From the NCBI GenBank assembly GCA_030407085.1, contig CM059586.1, forward strand, positions 100,391,501-100,455,500: a DNA stretch of 64,000 bases, in the 5' to 3' direction. Of this stretch, positions 37,335 to 47,875 are shown piece after piece. The translations under genes and the position numbers were made by a program. The first letter of the stretch is position 1, and each line of letters begins with the position of its first letter. This DNA is from Trichopria drosophilae. Its lineage: Eukaryota; Arthropoda; Insecta; Hymenoptera; Diapriidae. The notes under the pieces were generated by a model. It was not told where the DNA came from. It searched no databases and saw only the letters and a list, made by a program, of their open reading frames with translations.

Positions 37335-38182
37335 GGGGAGGTCGGGGTATTCTTGGACACTTTTATTTTGTCCAGAAACTCTAAAAATATTGCTTGTTCT
37401 CAAAATTTCAAAGCTTCATTTTGTGGTACGATAAGTAACCTTCCATTTGGTACCAGTAATTTGACCTAATTATTTAAAATTGTACACTCTGTATCAGCTG
37501 GCGCAAAAAACTGGTTTTTGAGATTTTAAAAAATCTCGGGGTATTATTGGACAATCTTGTAATGTAAATCGATTAAAAAATGAAAATCATTGCTGGAAAA
37601 CGTTTATTTGCTAATGAAGCCGAAAGAATATTTATATTATAATGAATAAAAGTGTTCCGGTTTGCTCCGACACAACTTAAGTCACAAGATGACACCTCGA
37701 TCACAAGCGATACAATGGGCTTTGTTTCGACGATTTTTTTTCTCGGGCATATTTTTCATGTAAATTATGTAGAAATCAGTATTTTCCCCCGCATCAGTGT
37801 CCAAATCACAGAAGCGTCCAATAATACCCCGAACGCTCATTTTTACAAAATGTCGGCGTATAAGTAACACACTGCAAATTTCATCAAACACTCTTATATG
37901 CGTCAAAAACTTATAGTTCCAAAATTATTATAAATATATTTACCTAACTTGGTTCTTCGAAAAATGTTGTAAAAATGACCAAAACACTAAGGGAAAAAAA
38001 CACTTCACAAACATGAAAATGTTGTTTTATATGATAGCGAGGTAACAATACGTCAAAATAAGTCAAGTGCTTAATAGACAATGAGATTATGATAAGAAGA
38101 GTCGATACTCCAAGCGTTAGAACAGGGAAAATTATCGCGCTGTCCAACAATACCCCGTGTCCAATAATACCCCGACCGAACC
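37335..38182. mobile_element. TA-flanked MITE with repeated TCGGGGTATTATTGGAC motifs
   Basis: TA (37333-37334) precedes GGGGAGGTCGGGGTATTC, and the right end reads GGTTCGGTCGGGGTATTA on the opposite strand before TA (38183-38184). The core TCGGGGTATT[AC]TTGGAC recurs five times: forward near 37341 and 37536; inverted near 37816, 38142 and 38159. No transposase is present. The opposite-strand frames at 37652-37906 lie inside and are not genes. The TA duplication points to a Tc1/mariner-like origin, which is tentative. Confidence 0.7.
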
Positions 38183-38184
38183 TA

Positions 38185-38399
38185 ATATTTTTTTTTATAT
38201 ATTATTTGAAATGAAGGAGGAACTTTTTCGAGATACGATGCGGAGGGTTTTGAACCTGAGGCCTTCCTATAAGGAAACTTTTAAATTTCAAAAATCCATC
38301 GAACCACATTGACTTGCTTAGTATAACATTTGGAAAAAATCAATTGTTTGACAGCAACTAAGTCGTTGCCACCTTACGGTCAGCAGTAGAAACATCATG
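38185..38399. other. AT-rich spacer
   Basis: Nothing is recognised between the MITE and the GC-richer block. Confidence 0.4.
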
Positions 38400-39130
38400 A
38401 TATCAAGTAATGTTCTCGTGCTCACTTCCGGGATTCACGAAACAATTATCAGTCACATTTCCTCAACCACCAGTGCTTAGTAGAGGAGTACCTAATGGTA
38501 CTCTGAAGATTGTTCCGAGATTCGATTTCGGGTCGGCACAGATAAGTCGCTTGCCATTTCCAGCTAAGGGAATTGCACCGTTAACAGCCTTCGCCTCTTC
38601 GGGCACTTGGGGCGACTCGGTCCGAATCCCTTGCGTTCGGTTCGACGTCGTTAGAAATTCATTCCCGTTTCCGCCGGTTTAACCCGTTTTCTTTGCCACT
38701 TCCCCTTACTTCTGCCCCTTCCAATCTCTACGAATGGAATTTCTTCGCCTCGATATGGTTATATATATATATATAGGAATATATAGGAATATACGCTTAA
38801 GGGCGCCCGATACACGATTTCCAGACCCACCCAGCCACCTCATCACTCCTCTTGTGACCTCCGCCAACTGGGTAATCTCTCGTTCCAACCCCAGTGCTCA
38901 TCTTCGAACGGAATTATACGGCTGCTGCGCTTCTTCTCTCTGAGATATGGAAGAGGGATGTGAAAACGTACATACCGCAGTACCAGCGCAAACTGCGATA
39001 AACCCTGTTTCTCATTATGCCCGCTTTCTGCAAAGCAGAATAAAATAAGAGGCAGAATGCATAATGGATACGTACGAAGAGCCGGTAAATCTAGGTGCGG
39101 TACTGGCAACATCTGAAATTTTGTCAGGAA
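38400..39130. other. GC-richer block of unknown function
   Basis: Base composition rises well above its surroundings, with CpG-containing sequence and several open frames on both strands (90 codons at 38410-38682 plus; 89 codons at 38843-39112 minus) that have no recognisable domain. An ATATAT microsatellite with AGGAATATAT repeats interrupts it near 38759-38795. In an AT-rich insect genome such blocks can be regulatory sequence or untranslated exons; nothing proves either here. Confidence 0.35.
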
Positions 39131-40139
39131 ACGTAACGCGGAATAGAATGTGCGCGGAACGTAATTTTTTTGGTACTGTTTAAATTAAATCGAAAGATAT
39201 GCTTCGTGACTGAGAGATGAAGTACCTTACCACTTTGTGCTGAAATTCTTCCAGTTACATTTTCCGTTTTATCAAATTTTATTTTAATAAAAGTATAATC
39301 ATTTAAATGTAAACAGAGTTGGACTTTACGAGCCAACACTTTCACGGATATCTTTGCTAGTTTATGGATGCATGTCATGTTATATACGTCTCTTTATAAC
39401 GTGACTCATTTCCCTATGTTCTTTTATAATTTTCTATTCGTTTACAAAATATTCATTGATTCGCCACTCAGATATTCAACTTCACACACATTTACAGCTA
39501 GAGGAATCTAAAAAAAATTGAATGGCAGATACTTATTGACATTCGGCTTTTATGGTTCGTTTTTTCGATGTTTCGACCTATTGTGATTCTTCTTTAGGGT
39601 AAACTAGACATTTTCTAGGTATTCTTTTTAAATTTATTTTAAACCCTAGCCTTACTAACTTTTTTCTTTTGGTATTTTAAATCGTAATCACATACGTCTT
39701 TTCGATCAGTAAAAATGCTTTAAGGAAGCTGAAAGAAAGCTACTCCAATTCTTCGACTAAAAGTTCAATCATTCGATTATCTGTGGAGGGCTATAGTAGC
39801 ACGTGGGATCTCGTCGAGCATAACTTTTTTCACGGAGACAAACTAGTGCTCGCTATTAACTATTTCAGTAGCTGTCACTGTATTTGATTTTTGGAAAAGC
39901 ACACATCACCTGGTTTACAGCATTACGGAACTGAATAAATAGGATTGCATTACCTCAATTTTACATACAGCCTTGACTACATGAATTCTGCAAAAAAGAA
40001 CTTTTATATTTCTTTATGAACACTATTTTAATCAAGTGGAAATTAACCATTTTCTCGTTCATTATGCGTACAAAATTCTATTAAACGGATGCAAAGACAT
40101 GTCCAATTTACGAAAATTGTAGATTAACAGCGTCGAAAA
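39131..40139. other. Non-coding stretch
   Basis: No gene or repeat is recognised. Confidence 0.4.
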
Positions 40140-40600
40140 TAATCTCGCAAAGGTTGATAAGCTGCTTTATTCGGTATAACGAGCGAATATTTCGAAAACT
40201 AATTACATCACTCGAAGGTAACATTGCGCGAAAACCAACGTTGAAATCTGACGAGAGTGTAGGTCACGTGCCGGGTAATTCGTCTGCGTACGATCTCAAA
40301 AGTTTGTTTCTTTTCTCAGCACCGTTGAGTTTCGCAGTACTTCCTTACTTTAGGAACTTTGCAAACGGCGGGAAATCTACACCACCGCCGGAAAATTGGA
40401 ATTTGAAACTGTTTCGACGTTTCGCGGACGGAATTCAGAATTCAAATAGTCGGAGCAAATTCGGATGTACTGGCGTATTTCTAAATCAAACGGAAACAGT
40501 TCCGACTCTGATTCCGCAGAGATATACGTCGAATTGAAATGCCAAGCGAGCGTCAAGTATTCGGTCAATTGAGAAGTCGCAAATACATGACGTGACCGCA
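40140..40600 (+). other. GC-richer block with an unsupported 127-codon frame
   Basis: An ATG-started frame at 40154-40537 (+) is one of the longest non-repeat frames outside the receptor, and composition is more balanced than the flanks. Its translation shows no known domain, signal peptide or membrane segment. A 74-codon frame runs oppositely across its 3' half. It might be a small unknown gene, an upstream exon of the receptor transcript, or chance. Confidence 0.25.
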
Positions 40601-41050
40601 ATATGCTATAATAACGAAAAGCTACCTTGCCTTCCTACATTGCTTACGTATCTTTCTACTGACAACTAAAATCAAACACTTAAGATGTATACAAATCAAA
40701 AATATTAAATGTTTGAAAAAGATTTGAAAAATAATGTATATTTTAAAATAGTTTCCTTTTCGTATGGAAAGCCTCGCGTGAAAAAAGATCTTGTGCAATG
40801 CGCAATGTTCTCACTATCATTGTTTCCGCTGACCTACAAAGTGTCACCCAAAATTAATTTAGACGTTATGCTTGGTGGTGGGATGATTTATCATATTTCA
40901 TATTACGAGACACGTTTCATCCTATTGCATTTCATCGAATGCAACGCTTTATCCACTAGAAAAATGTGAAACTTTGGGAGCTCTAAATCATCCGTTATTA
41001 GATTTCAAAGATTCACAGATATTATTTTTTAAGTATTTCTCTGTTACATG
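40601..41050. other. Non-coding spacer
   Basis: An 86-codon frame (40709-40969) lacks any recognisable feature, and nothing else is seen. Confidence 0.35.
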
Positions 41051-41188
41051 TTAACCCTTAGTTCCGACGTTTATTTTAAGGCCTTTTCCTCCAACTTTTT
41101 TGAAAATGCTTAGTTATGCAGTTTATAAAGTGAAATTTGAATTTTCTCTTGGGTCGAAACCGACCCTTGCGTCGGGATTAAGAGTTAC
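41051..41188. mobile_element. Small MITE with TTAACCCTTAGTTCCGACG ends
   Basis: The left end TTAACCCTTAGTTCCGACG is matched, inverted, by the right end (GTAACTCTTAATCCCGACG on the opposite strand) at 15 of 19 positions. The left TTAA is intact and the right one decayed to TTAC. A GGGTCG/CGACCC hairpin lies inside. This is consistent with a decayed piggyBac-like MITE. Confidence 0.5.
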
Positions 41189-44100
41189 GTTATTATAACG
41201 ATTAAGAGATTCTTGCAGATAAAGCCACCGACATTCTGACTCTTTTGAACGTTGCAACTAACTTACAACACATACATTTACACCAACTCCCAAAAATTGA
41301 TTAACATTCGCGAGTTGCTGTCTATATCAATAAATGGAATACAGTTATTACATATTTCTGTTAAAAGCTGATCGAGCAGCATTCATTTCTGTACAATTAA
41401 TTAATATTATTATAAACAATTTGCTTTAAGCAGATGGCTTTCAATACAGCCTTTAATTACATAATTTCATTATCCGTGAATATATGCTCAGTCTATTATT
41501 TGCTATTATTAAATAATTTTCAATTAAAAGCCGACAGTGCGAAAGTAAATAGAGCGAAAATAAGCATAATAGAGACGAATCGAATGAAGCGAGATTTGAC
41601 AGATCGTTTTTGAACATAATAGAATTTCCATACAATGAATGGAATTACCTATTTTAAATAAAGATTCATTTATTTTACAAAATGAAAAGTTTTAGAAGTT
41701 ATACAGTTAAAGCCGTTGTAGGCAACGAATTAATTTAATTTTTGTGTGTCTAAATTTAAAAACATGACTCATTCAAAAAGAATAAAAGTGAATGAAAAGT
41801 AAAAGGGGTCTTCGATTGATACGTCTAGATCTACCTCAAAGTGACACAGTTTGGTGACTCCCGTACCACAAAGGGTCGGTATAAATAGAAACTTCCCCAT
41901 TGTGCAATCGACCTTGTGATTATCCAGTTACCCTTATATTAGATTTGAATATTTATATATCAGTGAAAGGGCCTTTAATCAACGTTTACCCTTTCATCGT
42001 ATTATGCAACTTGCACATAATTTGATATTTATTAGTCGTTTTGATAATTAATACGCGATTAGATTAGCAAAATATGTGTTTTAAAAAATCGATTTTAGAT
42101 AAAGGGGTAAAATGAGTATGAAATATCAAATATTAAGATCGTGACGAGTTAAAGTCATTGTCTAATTATTTCACAATTAAAAATAAATAATATTATAATA
42201 AGTTTATTATCAAAATTACATAAATCGGTTTTGTAATGGAATATTCATTATTTCTTTATTATCGCAATTCTAATTAGCACACGCGAGCACATAATCGATT
42301 CAAATATATGTATATTGTTATTAAGGGTGTCCAAATATCGGCAAACGCTTATTCCTTTTTTATCTATTAAGTACAATTAGAATTAGAATCATACAAATAC
42401 ATATATGCGTGTACTCATACTGCATACTTAACTGACTTTTTAGTATTGGCGTTTCTGGCATCTTTGCATTGTTCGCTACTGGACCGATCGCAATGAATTC
42501 GTAAACGTGACCAGGGTCTTTGTCGAGTGATTACTCGTTGAACTTCCATTGAGCTTGGTGGTTCCATTAAATGAGGGTCCAATATCGATAACCTTGGATT
42601 ATGAGCTTTTCCAACAAAAGACGAGCCCATTTCAATCGCTGAGGTTTTAATCACAATCTGCTATTCTTCACTTACGTTGAAAGCAAACTACTACAATGCA
42701 AGTGCGATTCTAAATACTCAATGCTTAAATGTTAGCATTTCATCGCTATTGTATTGCGAAACTACCATACAATAATCTAGTGTCATTATTGTCGCTCGTC
42801 ATCACCATGCAGGCAATGTTGAGGGATTATCATTAACAATTGATATTGATAATTGCTTAACTGAAAAGGTAATAATAACTTCCGCCTGTGTCACCGAAGT
42901 AATCAACGTCGTTGGAAATTGGAACGGGGGATAGCTAGATTGTTCACGGCTCGACATGTCGGATTATGATTGTTATTTTCGAAACCTTGTTACGGCTTGG
43001 TCCGGACAGGTTTGAGAGAGGATATGCGTGTAGGAATCAACCTATCTCTATTTCTCTCTATCCCTTTAGTCTCTGTACTTCTTTCTTCATCCGTCGTAGA
43101 GTTTGATTTAATTGCTGCTGGCTTGAGGCTTTTGTGCTGTGGCATAAATCGCATTCGAGTATGACCAGATTTGCTTTATAGACAGGATATAACGATGCCG
43201 TTAGCTAGATGGTGATAAACCTTGAAACAAAGAATAAAAATCCATTCCGAGGTTTTATCCACAGACATTTATGTGTAATATTAAAGCCTGTGAAAACGCA
43301 TTATTAAATATTTTATTAAATACGAAATAAAATTCTGTGTGTTGCGTTCATTGACTATTTACCAACAATGCGTGCATAGAAGTATTCTTACAAAGGAGTT
43401 CCGCATACGGGCTTATCCGAAGTATTCGCGTACGAGGAAAAGGGGCACTAGCATACGGTCATGAATGGCTTCCTTTTACGGAGACAATGAAGTGACCTAA
43501 ATCGAAATTTGAAAATCCTCTTTAAGTTCAGGAATTCTCGAATTTGTAAAGAAAAATTATAGGCACTTATTTTCCAAAGTACTTGACGCGGGAACTCGAG
43601 GTACACTGAGTCAGTTAATGCAGTAATACATTTTTTTAAAAGATAAATGGAAGGCCATCAGAAGATGACGGCTCGTTCTTCGTTGACAATCCATAAACAA
43701 TCAAATATAGCACTGCTGCCAGACATAATAGACTAAGTGGGTTGCCCAGCTGGCGGGCGATGGAAGTTTCCTTCCGTGAGTTGTGCTCGTTTGTCTTCGT
43801 AATCACTTTTTCGCCGCCCTGGCACGATGCAAATTGATGTTACGGTTTACGTGAAGTTCAGACAAACCACGAAATGCCTTTAACGTAAACGTTGCAATTT
43901 ATGGACCCTTTGTGAAAATCAACATAGATATAAATACTGCCCTCAGTTTTTTAGTGCTACCAGTTAAAAATTTCAAGTTTTGTATAGTAATGAAATTACT
44001 GCACTTAAAGCTCTTGTTTGCCATACATATTAACAGAGTTTTAATAAATCACTGTCAATATCATAACATCCTAACAAGTTTTTTCCACTTACCGGAATAC

Positions 44101-45154
44101 GACCGACCAGAGAATAACACTACCCCGTTTACTTTTATTATTTGAGCGGCTCATAAGCAGCTTACACGCTAGTCACGGAGCATATTACTAAAGCCCGAAA
44201 CGCACTAAAGATAAAAAAGACACATGACAGAGTTATTCACAGTTACGATACTAGACAAAAACAGAGACTGGGTATTTTAACACAGTGACAGTTCTTCACC
44301 GCGTAAAAGTTTCAGAAACTTGCAGTTAGTAAATCAACCAAAAAGCATTTCAATTAAAATGTCTAGCTTGTCATAAGAAGGGCAGTACTTTCGACGAGAA
44401 ATTCTAAAGTAAATTTATAACTTAGAATTCAAATGAATTCGTTGCAACCGCGAACGTCGAACTCCCACCCTAAAGCAGTAAAGAGCTAATTCGCTTTACT
44501 TTTTTTAATTTAATGATTACTTATTCTGAATTTTCGTGTATTTTTATATAAAGCGCTATTTAACAAATATTAATTTACTACTATACATCAAACTTTTGTT
44601 AAGATGATATGAGAACTTTTTAATTTGCGTATTGTTTTTATACAGTAATATGTATCTTACTGCTGAAACCAGAGGCTATCTGAATTTCGAAATGAGACTA
44701 AGGTTTATTACGATTTGCCAACCGGGTTTCAATCCGACTCTATTCAGAATCCGATTGGATTAGTAGATTGTAATAAAATTAGAGCATGAGACCATAGTCG
44801 AATTAGTGTCGAGTAGGATATTTAATCCCAGGACTAATAACCTGTAATAAGCGAGTCCTAATTGTTTCTAACAGTATATTCGTTACTGATTTTCTTGGTA
44901 AATACGCTACGGAATATCTAACTACGTTTTTCAAAGACAAATTATGTATATTATGATATTGCATATCATAGGAGGAAGGGGAGGAGAGAGTTTATTGAGA
45001 ATAGGATCTTTACCGCGGAACTTGTCACTCAGTATTTGTTTTTTATGAAATACAACAATTTGCCATATAATATCTAGTAGCATTCATTTTCTAACATTGT
45101 TTTTAAATTTACTTTAAAAGCTTTAAGAATATCATTAGTTAATCTAAATTTCAC
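41189..45154. other. 5' flank or intron of the tyramine receptor gene
   Basis: No coding exon is recognised. Short frames (42415-42654 minus, 42970-43164 plus, 43912-44145 plus) have no domains. A purine tract GGAGGAAGGGGAGGAGAGAG lies near 44971-44990. If the acceptor at 45164 is used, at least its 3' part is intron. Confidence 0.45.
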
Positions 45155-45164
45155 ATGTTCGCAG
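45141..45164 (+). promoter_or_regulatory. Candidate 3' splice acceptor before the receptor coding exon
   Basis: AATCTAAATTTCACATGTTCGCAG ends in a pyrimidine-leaning TTCGCAG and contains TCTAAAT as a plausible branch region. Composition switches at this point from A/T-rich to the balanced composition of the coding exon. Use of this site would remove the most upstream in-frame ATG (45155). Confidence 0.5.
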
Positions 45165-45185
45165 ATGGCGACAAGAACGGGATGA
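45165..45185 (+). CDS. Six-codon upstream ORF overlapping the receptor start (ATGA)
   Basis: If the exon begins at 45165, its first base triplet is ATG, opening a six-codon frame (MATRTG) that stops at TGA 45183-45185. That stop overlaps the receptor start ATG (45182-45184) as ATGA. Such termination-overlap arrangements can permit reinitiation or dampen translation. The frame itself is directly visible; its translation is inferred. Confidence 0.3.
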   Translation: MATRTG

Positions 45186-46405
45186 ATGTAAGTAGCGAAC
45201 CCGGAGGGACGATGGCGGAGGATTACGACGGAGGAGCCGGGGGCTGCAACGCATCTAACGAAGAATCCGGCTCTACGCTTCCGCCTTGGGAGGCAGCTGC
45301 CGCAATACTGACACTTGGGTTCCTGGTGTTGGCTACGGTGTTGGGCAATGCACTTGTAATCCTCAGCGTCTTCACATATCGACCTCTTCGCATTGTCCAG
45401 AACTTCTTCATAGTTTCTCTAGCGGTCGCCGATCTAGCCGTTGCGATCCTAGTAATGCCATTTAACGTAGCTTACTTGCTCTTGGGCAAATGGATCTTTG
45501 GCATTCACCTCTGCAAACTGTGGTTGACCTGCGACGTCCTCTGCTGTACAGCCAGTATACTCAATCTTTGCGCGATTGCCCTCGATCGTTACTGGGCCAT
45601 CACTGATCCAATAAATTATGCGCAAAAACGAACGTTAAAGAGAGTTTTGGCAACCATCGCTGGTGTATGGTTGCTCTCGGGTGCTATCAGTTCACCGCCA
45701 TTAGCAGGATGGAACGATTGGCCAGAAGAACTCGAACCGGGAACACCGTGTCAGCTAACTCGAAGAAAAGGATACATCGTCTATTCTTCCCTTGGTTCTT
45801 TCTTCATTCCATTACTGCTTATGAGTTTAGTTTATCTGGAAATTTTCCTTGCTACCAGAAGAAGACTAAGAGAACGCGCGAGGCAAAGTAGGCTCGGTGT
45901 CGTGCAATCGGCAAGGAATCAAGAAATGGATGACAATGAAGATTCCGTTAGTTCTGAAACAAACCACAACGAGAAATCAACCCCTCGTTCGCAGGCCAAA
46001 CCGTCCCTGATCGATGATGAACCACCAACGGGGATGACGACGGCCCCTAGTACAGGCTCGGCTATTGGGCATGGGGTTGGACACATGAGGCGTGGCGGTG
46101 CCGGTACTCCAGCTTCAACAACAGTTTATCAATTTATTGAAGAAAGGCAAAGAATTTCCTTGTCTAAGGAACGACGAGCGGCGAGGACCTTGGGCGTCAT
46201 CATGGGAGTATTCGTCGTCTGTTGGTTACCATTTTTTCTCATGTACGTTATTGTACCATTTTGCCCTGCTTGCTGCACTTCAGAAAGAATGGTCTATTTC
46301 ATCACTTGGTTGGGATACATAAACAGCGCCCTGAACCCTTTAATTTACACAATATTCAATCTCGATTACCGACGAGCGTTCAGGAGGTTGCTACACATTC
46401 GCTAG
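45182..46405 (+). CDS. Type-1 tyramine (octopamine/tyramine) receptor, class A GPCR
   Basis: This encodes a plasma-membrane receptor for tyramine and, more weakly, octopamine; the insect family usually signals through Gi/o to lower cAMP. The 407 residues show seven membrane segments: TM1 38-63 (N56), TM2 73-95 (D84), TM3 about 111-134, TM4 152-173 (W163), TM5 198-223 (P210), TM6 333-359 (CWLP 347-350) and TM7 370-392 (NPLIY 385-389). Amine-receptor hallmarks are D118 in TM3, S202/S203/S206 in TM5, DRY 135-137 and the C111-C190 disulfide pair. N23 (NAS) is a glycosylation site. The roughly 100-residue third loop is shorter than in Drosophila Oct-TyrR and has an acidic Ser-rich stretch (250-260) and a Gly-rich stretch; the C-tail is very short. 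An ATG at 45155 would add nine residues but has poor context and straddles the candidate acceptor; ATG 45212 has the best context. The coding region is intron-free. Confidence 0.95.
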   Translation: MNVSSEPGGTMAEDYDGGAGGCNASNEESGSTLPPWEAAAAILTLGFLVLATVLGNALVILSVFTYRPLRIVQNFFIVSLAVADLAVAILVMPFNVAYLLLGKWIFGIHLCKLWLTCDVLCCTASILNLCAIALDRYWAITDPINYAQKRTLKRVLATIAGVWLLSGAISSPPLAGWNDWPEELEPGTPCQLTRRKGYIVYSSLGSFFIPLLLMSLVYLEIFLATRRRLRERARQSRLGVVQSARNQEMDDNEDSVSSETNHNEKSTPRSQAKPSLIDDEPPTGMTTAPSTGSAIGHGVGHMRRGGAGTPASTTVYQFIEERQRISLSKERRAARTLGVIMGVFVVCWLPFFLMYVIVPFCPACCTSERMVYFITWLGYINSALNPLIYTIFNLDYRRAFRRLLHIR

Positions 46406-47748
46406 GTTTAATTAGAGAGGTTGATTAAGCCTTTAAAACTTGATATCAGAGCATCTGTTGCTCTTCAACTTCACGAAGTATTTCCTGAAACTCCGTCCGA
46501 GTATGGGAATTACGTGGAGATATTGCGGATTAGGATTTAATACAAGGCCGAGCTTTCCTTCTGGATCGATCGGTATTGTGTTTATGAAGTTCAAAAGGCT
46601 GCAATGAAAACATCTCAAATGCCTTTGCATAAATGTTAATACCAACATTACAATCCTCGAAAGTGACAATTTATTTGGTGTAATCAGGTTGTGAAAAAGT
46701 TATCAATTCGAATTCAAGTATATTATTACGCGTTAAACTGAGAAAACTTTGTAAACATTTTCGTAAAAATTTGAACAGTGAGTGAAGTGAAGCCCTCGTA
46801 TGGGCATAAAAGAATAGCGGTAGATGTTCGTAAAATGATGTGTGAACTTTTTTCTTGACGGGGATTCCAGTGCGCGCAGTGTTAGTGAAAAAGATTTAAT
46901 AACTACTTGAATGAAACATTTTTTTTCATCCAGTTACTTCGAACGAGAACAAGAGAAGCATAGTCAACATATATGTCATAACCCCGAATTGGATTGTGCG
47001 AGTAGTGTCCGTGTGAAAATCTGACAAAAACTCGTCAAACTATTATCGAACAGGAAGAACTTCCAAGCATTCGGGAAGAATGAAAGCTTATAAAACAGCC
47101 ATGGATACGTAAGCAGACCAAATGTGTTTCAATGAATATTCGTAATCTGTAGTACAGTCAAAGTTGAGTGCTATGGATATGGGCTTCTGTAGAGTAAAAA
47201 TATGCAAACGAAAATTTTTGATCGCAGGAATTAGTGGTAAGAATTTTATTTTATGCAGTTAGATGGTTCTTAAAATTAATTTGATCTTCGCAAAAAATGA
47301 GTATGACTTGGTATTCCGGAAATGTACGCTGTGCCCACTCGTGTCTACGCCTTGTCTCATTTCGGCAGCGAGCGACGTATTGCTCAAACTACATCGACCC
47401 ATCCCCTAGAGTCGGGAATGACAAAGCGATTAATCGTCCCAACTGGCACGGACAGTCGAAGGCAAGTTCCGTTGTTAATTCACGCCCGTAGAGTTTAGTT
47501 TGGCGGCACTGCGACTCGGGGAACTAGAATCCGGAATAGCGACGGCATGATTGCGCCTTCGGATAACTTTGTCTGGTGGCAAGTTATAGCGCGCTGGATC
47601 GATGGTAATGTGCTCCCGCTGGAAAAGCGCGTTAGGACTGCACCGATGTTGCGTACACTGATATATATGTATGTATATGCGAATCTGTACATGTACTCGT
47701 CGAATGGTATGGAAGACAATGCGCATCAATCAGAAGCTTATATAGCTT
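46406..47748 (+). other. Probable receptor 3' UTR, including a GC-richer patch
   Basis: No AATAAA hexamer follows the stop codon until 47749, so a 3' UTR of about 1.3-1.5 kb is plausible. The 47310-47670 part is distinctly GC-richer and opens several overlapping frames on both strands without domains. These are not called as genes. Confidence 0.35.
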
Positions 47749-47875
47749 AATAAATCCGGACAAAATCGCAGTCGATCCTTGCACACTCAGGTACTAAAGC
47801 GTCCTAACTTTTGTTGTTTAATAAATGTTAAGTTTTTCGAAAAGAATCATTACCTTGGAAGTTCCGCGAATAAAC
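47749..47875 (+). terminator. Cluster of candidate polyadenylation signals
   Basis: AATAAA occurs at 47749-47754, 47820-47825 and near 47869. These are the first such hexamers found downstream of the receptor stop codon and could define its 3' end. In AT-rich DNA the hexamer is common by chance. Confidence 0.3.

Noticed and set aside
44724..44745. GGGTTTCAATCC as a tRNA T-loop
   Set aside because: An extra T disrupts the B-box and there is no surrounding cloverleaf.
45223..46428. Additional frames on both strands within the receptor gene (62, 74, 76 and 68 codons)
   Set aside because: They are shadows of the high-GC receptor coding sequence.
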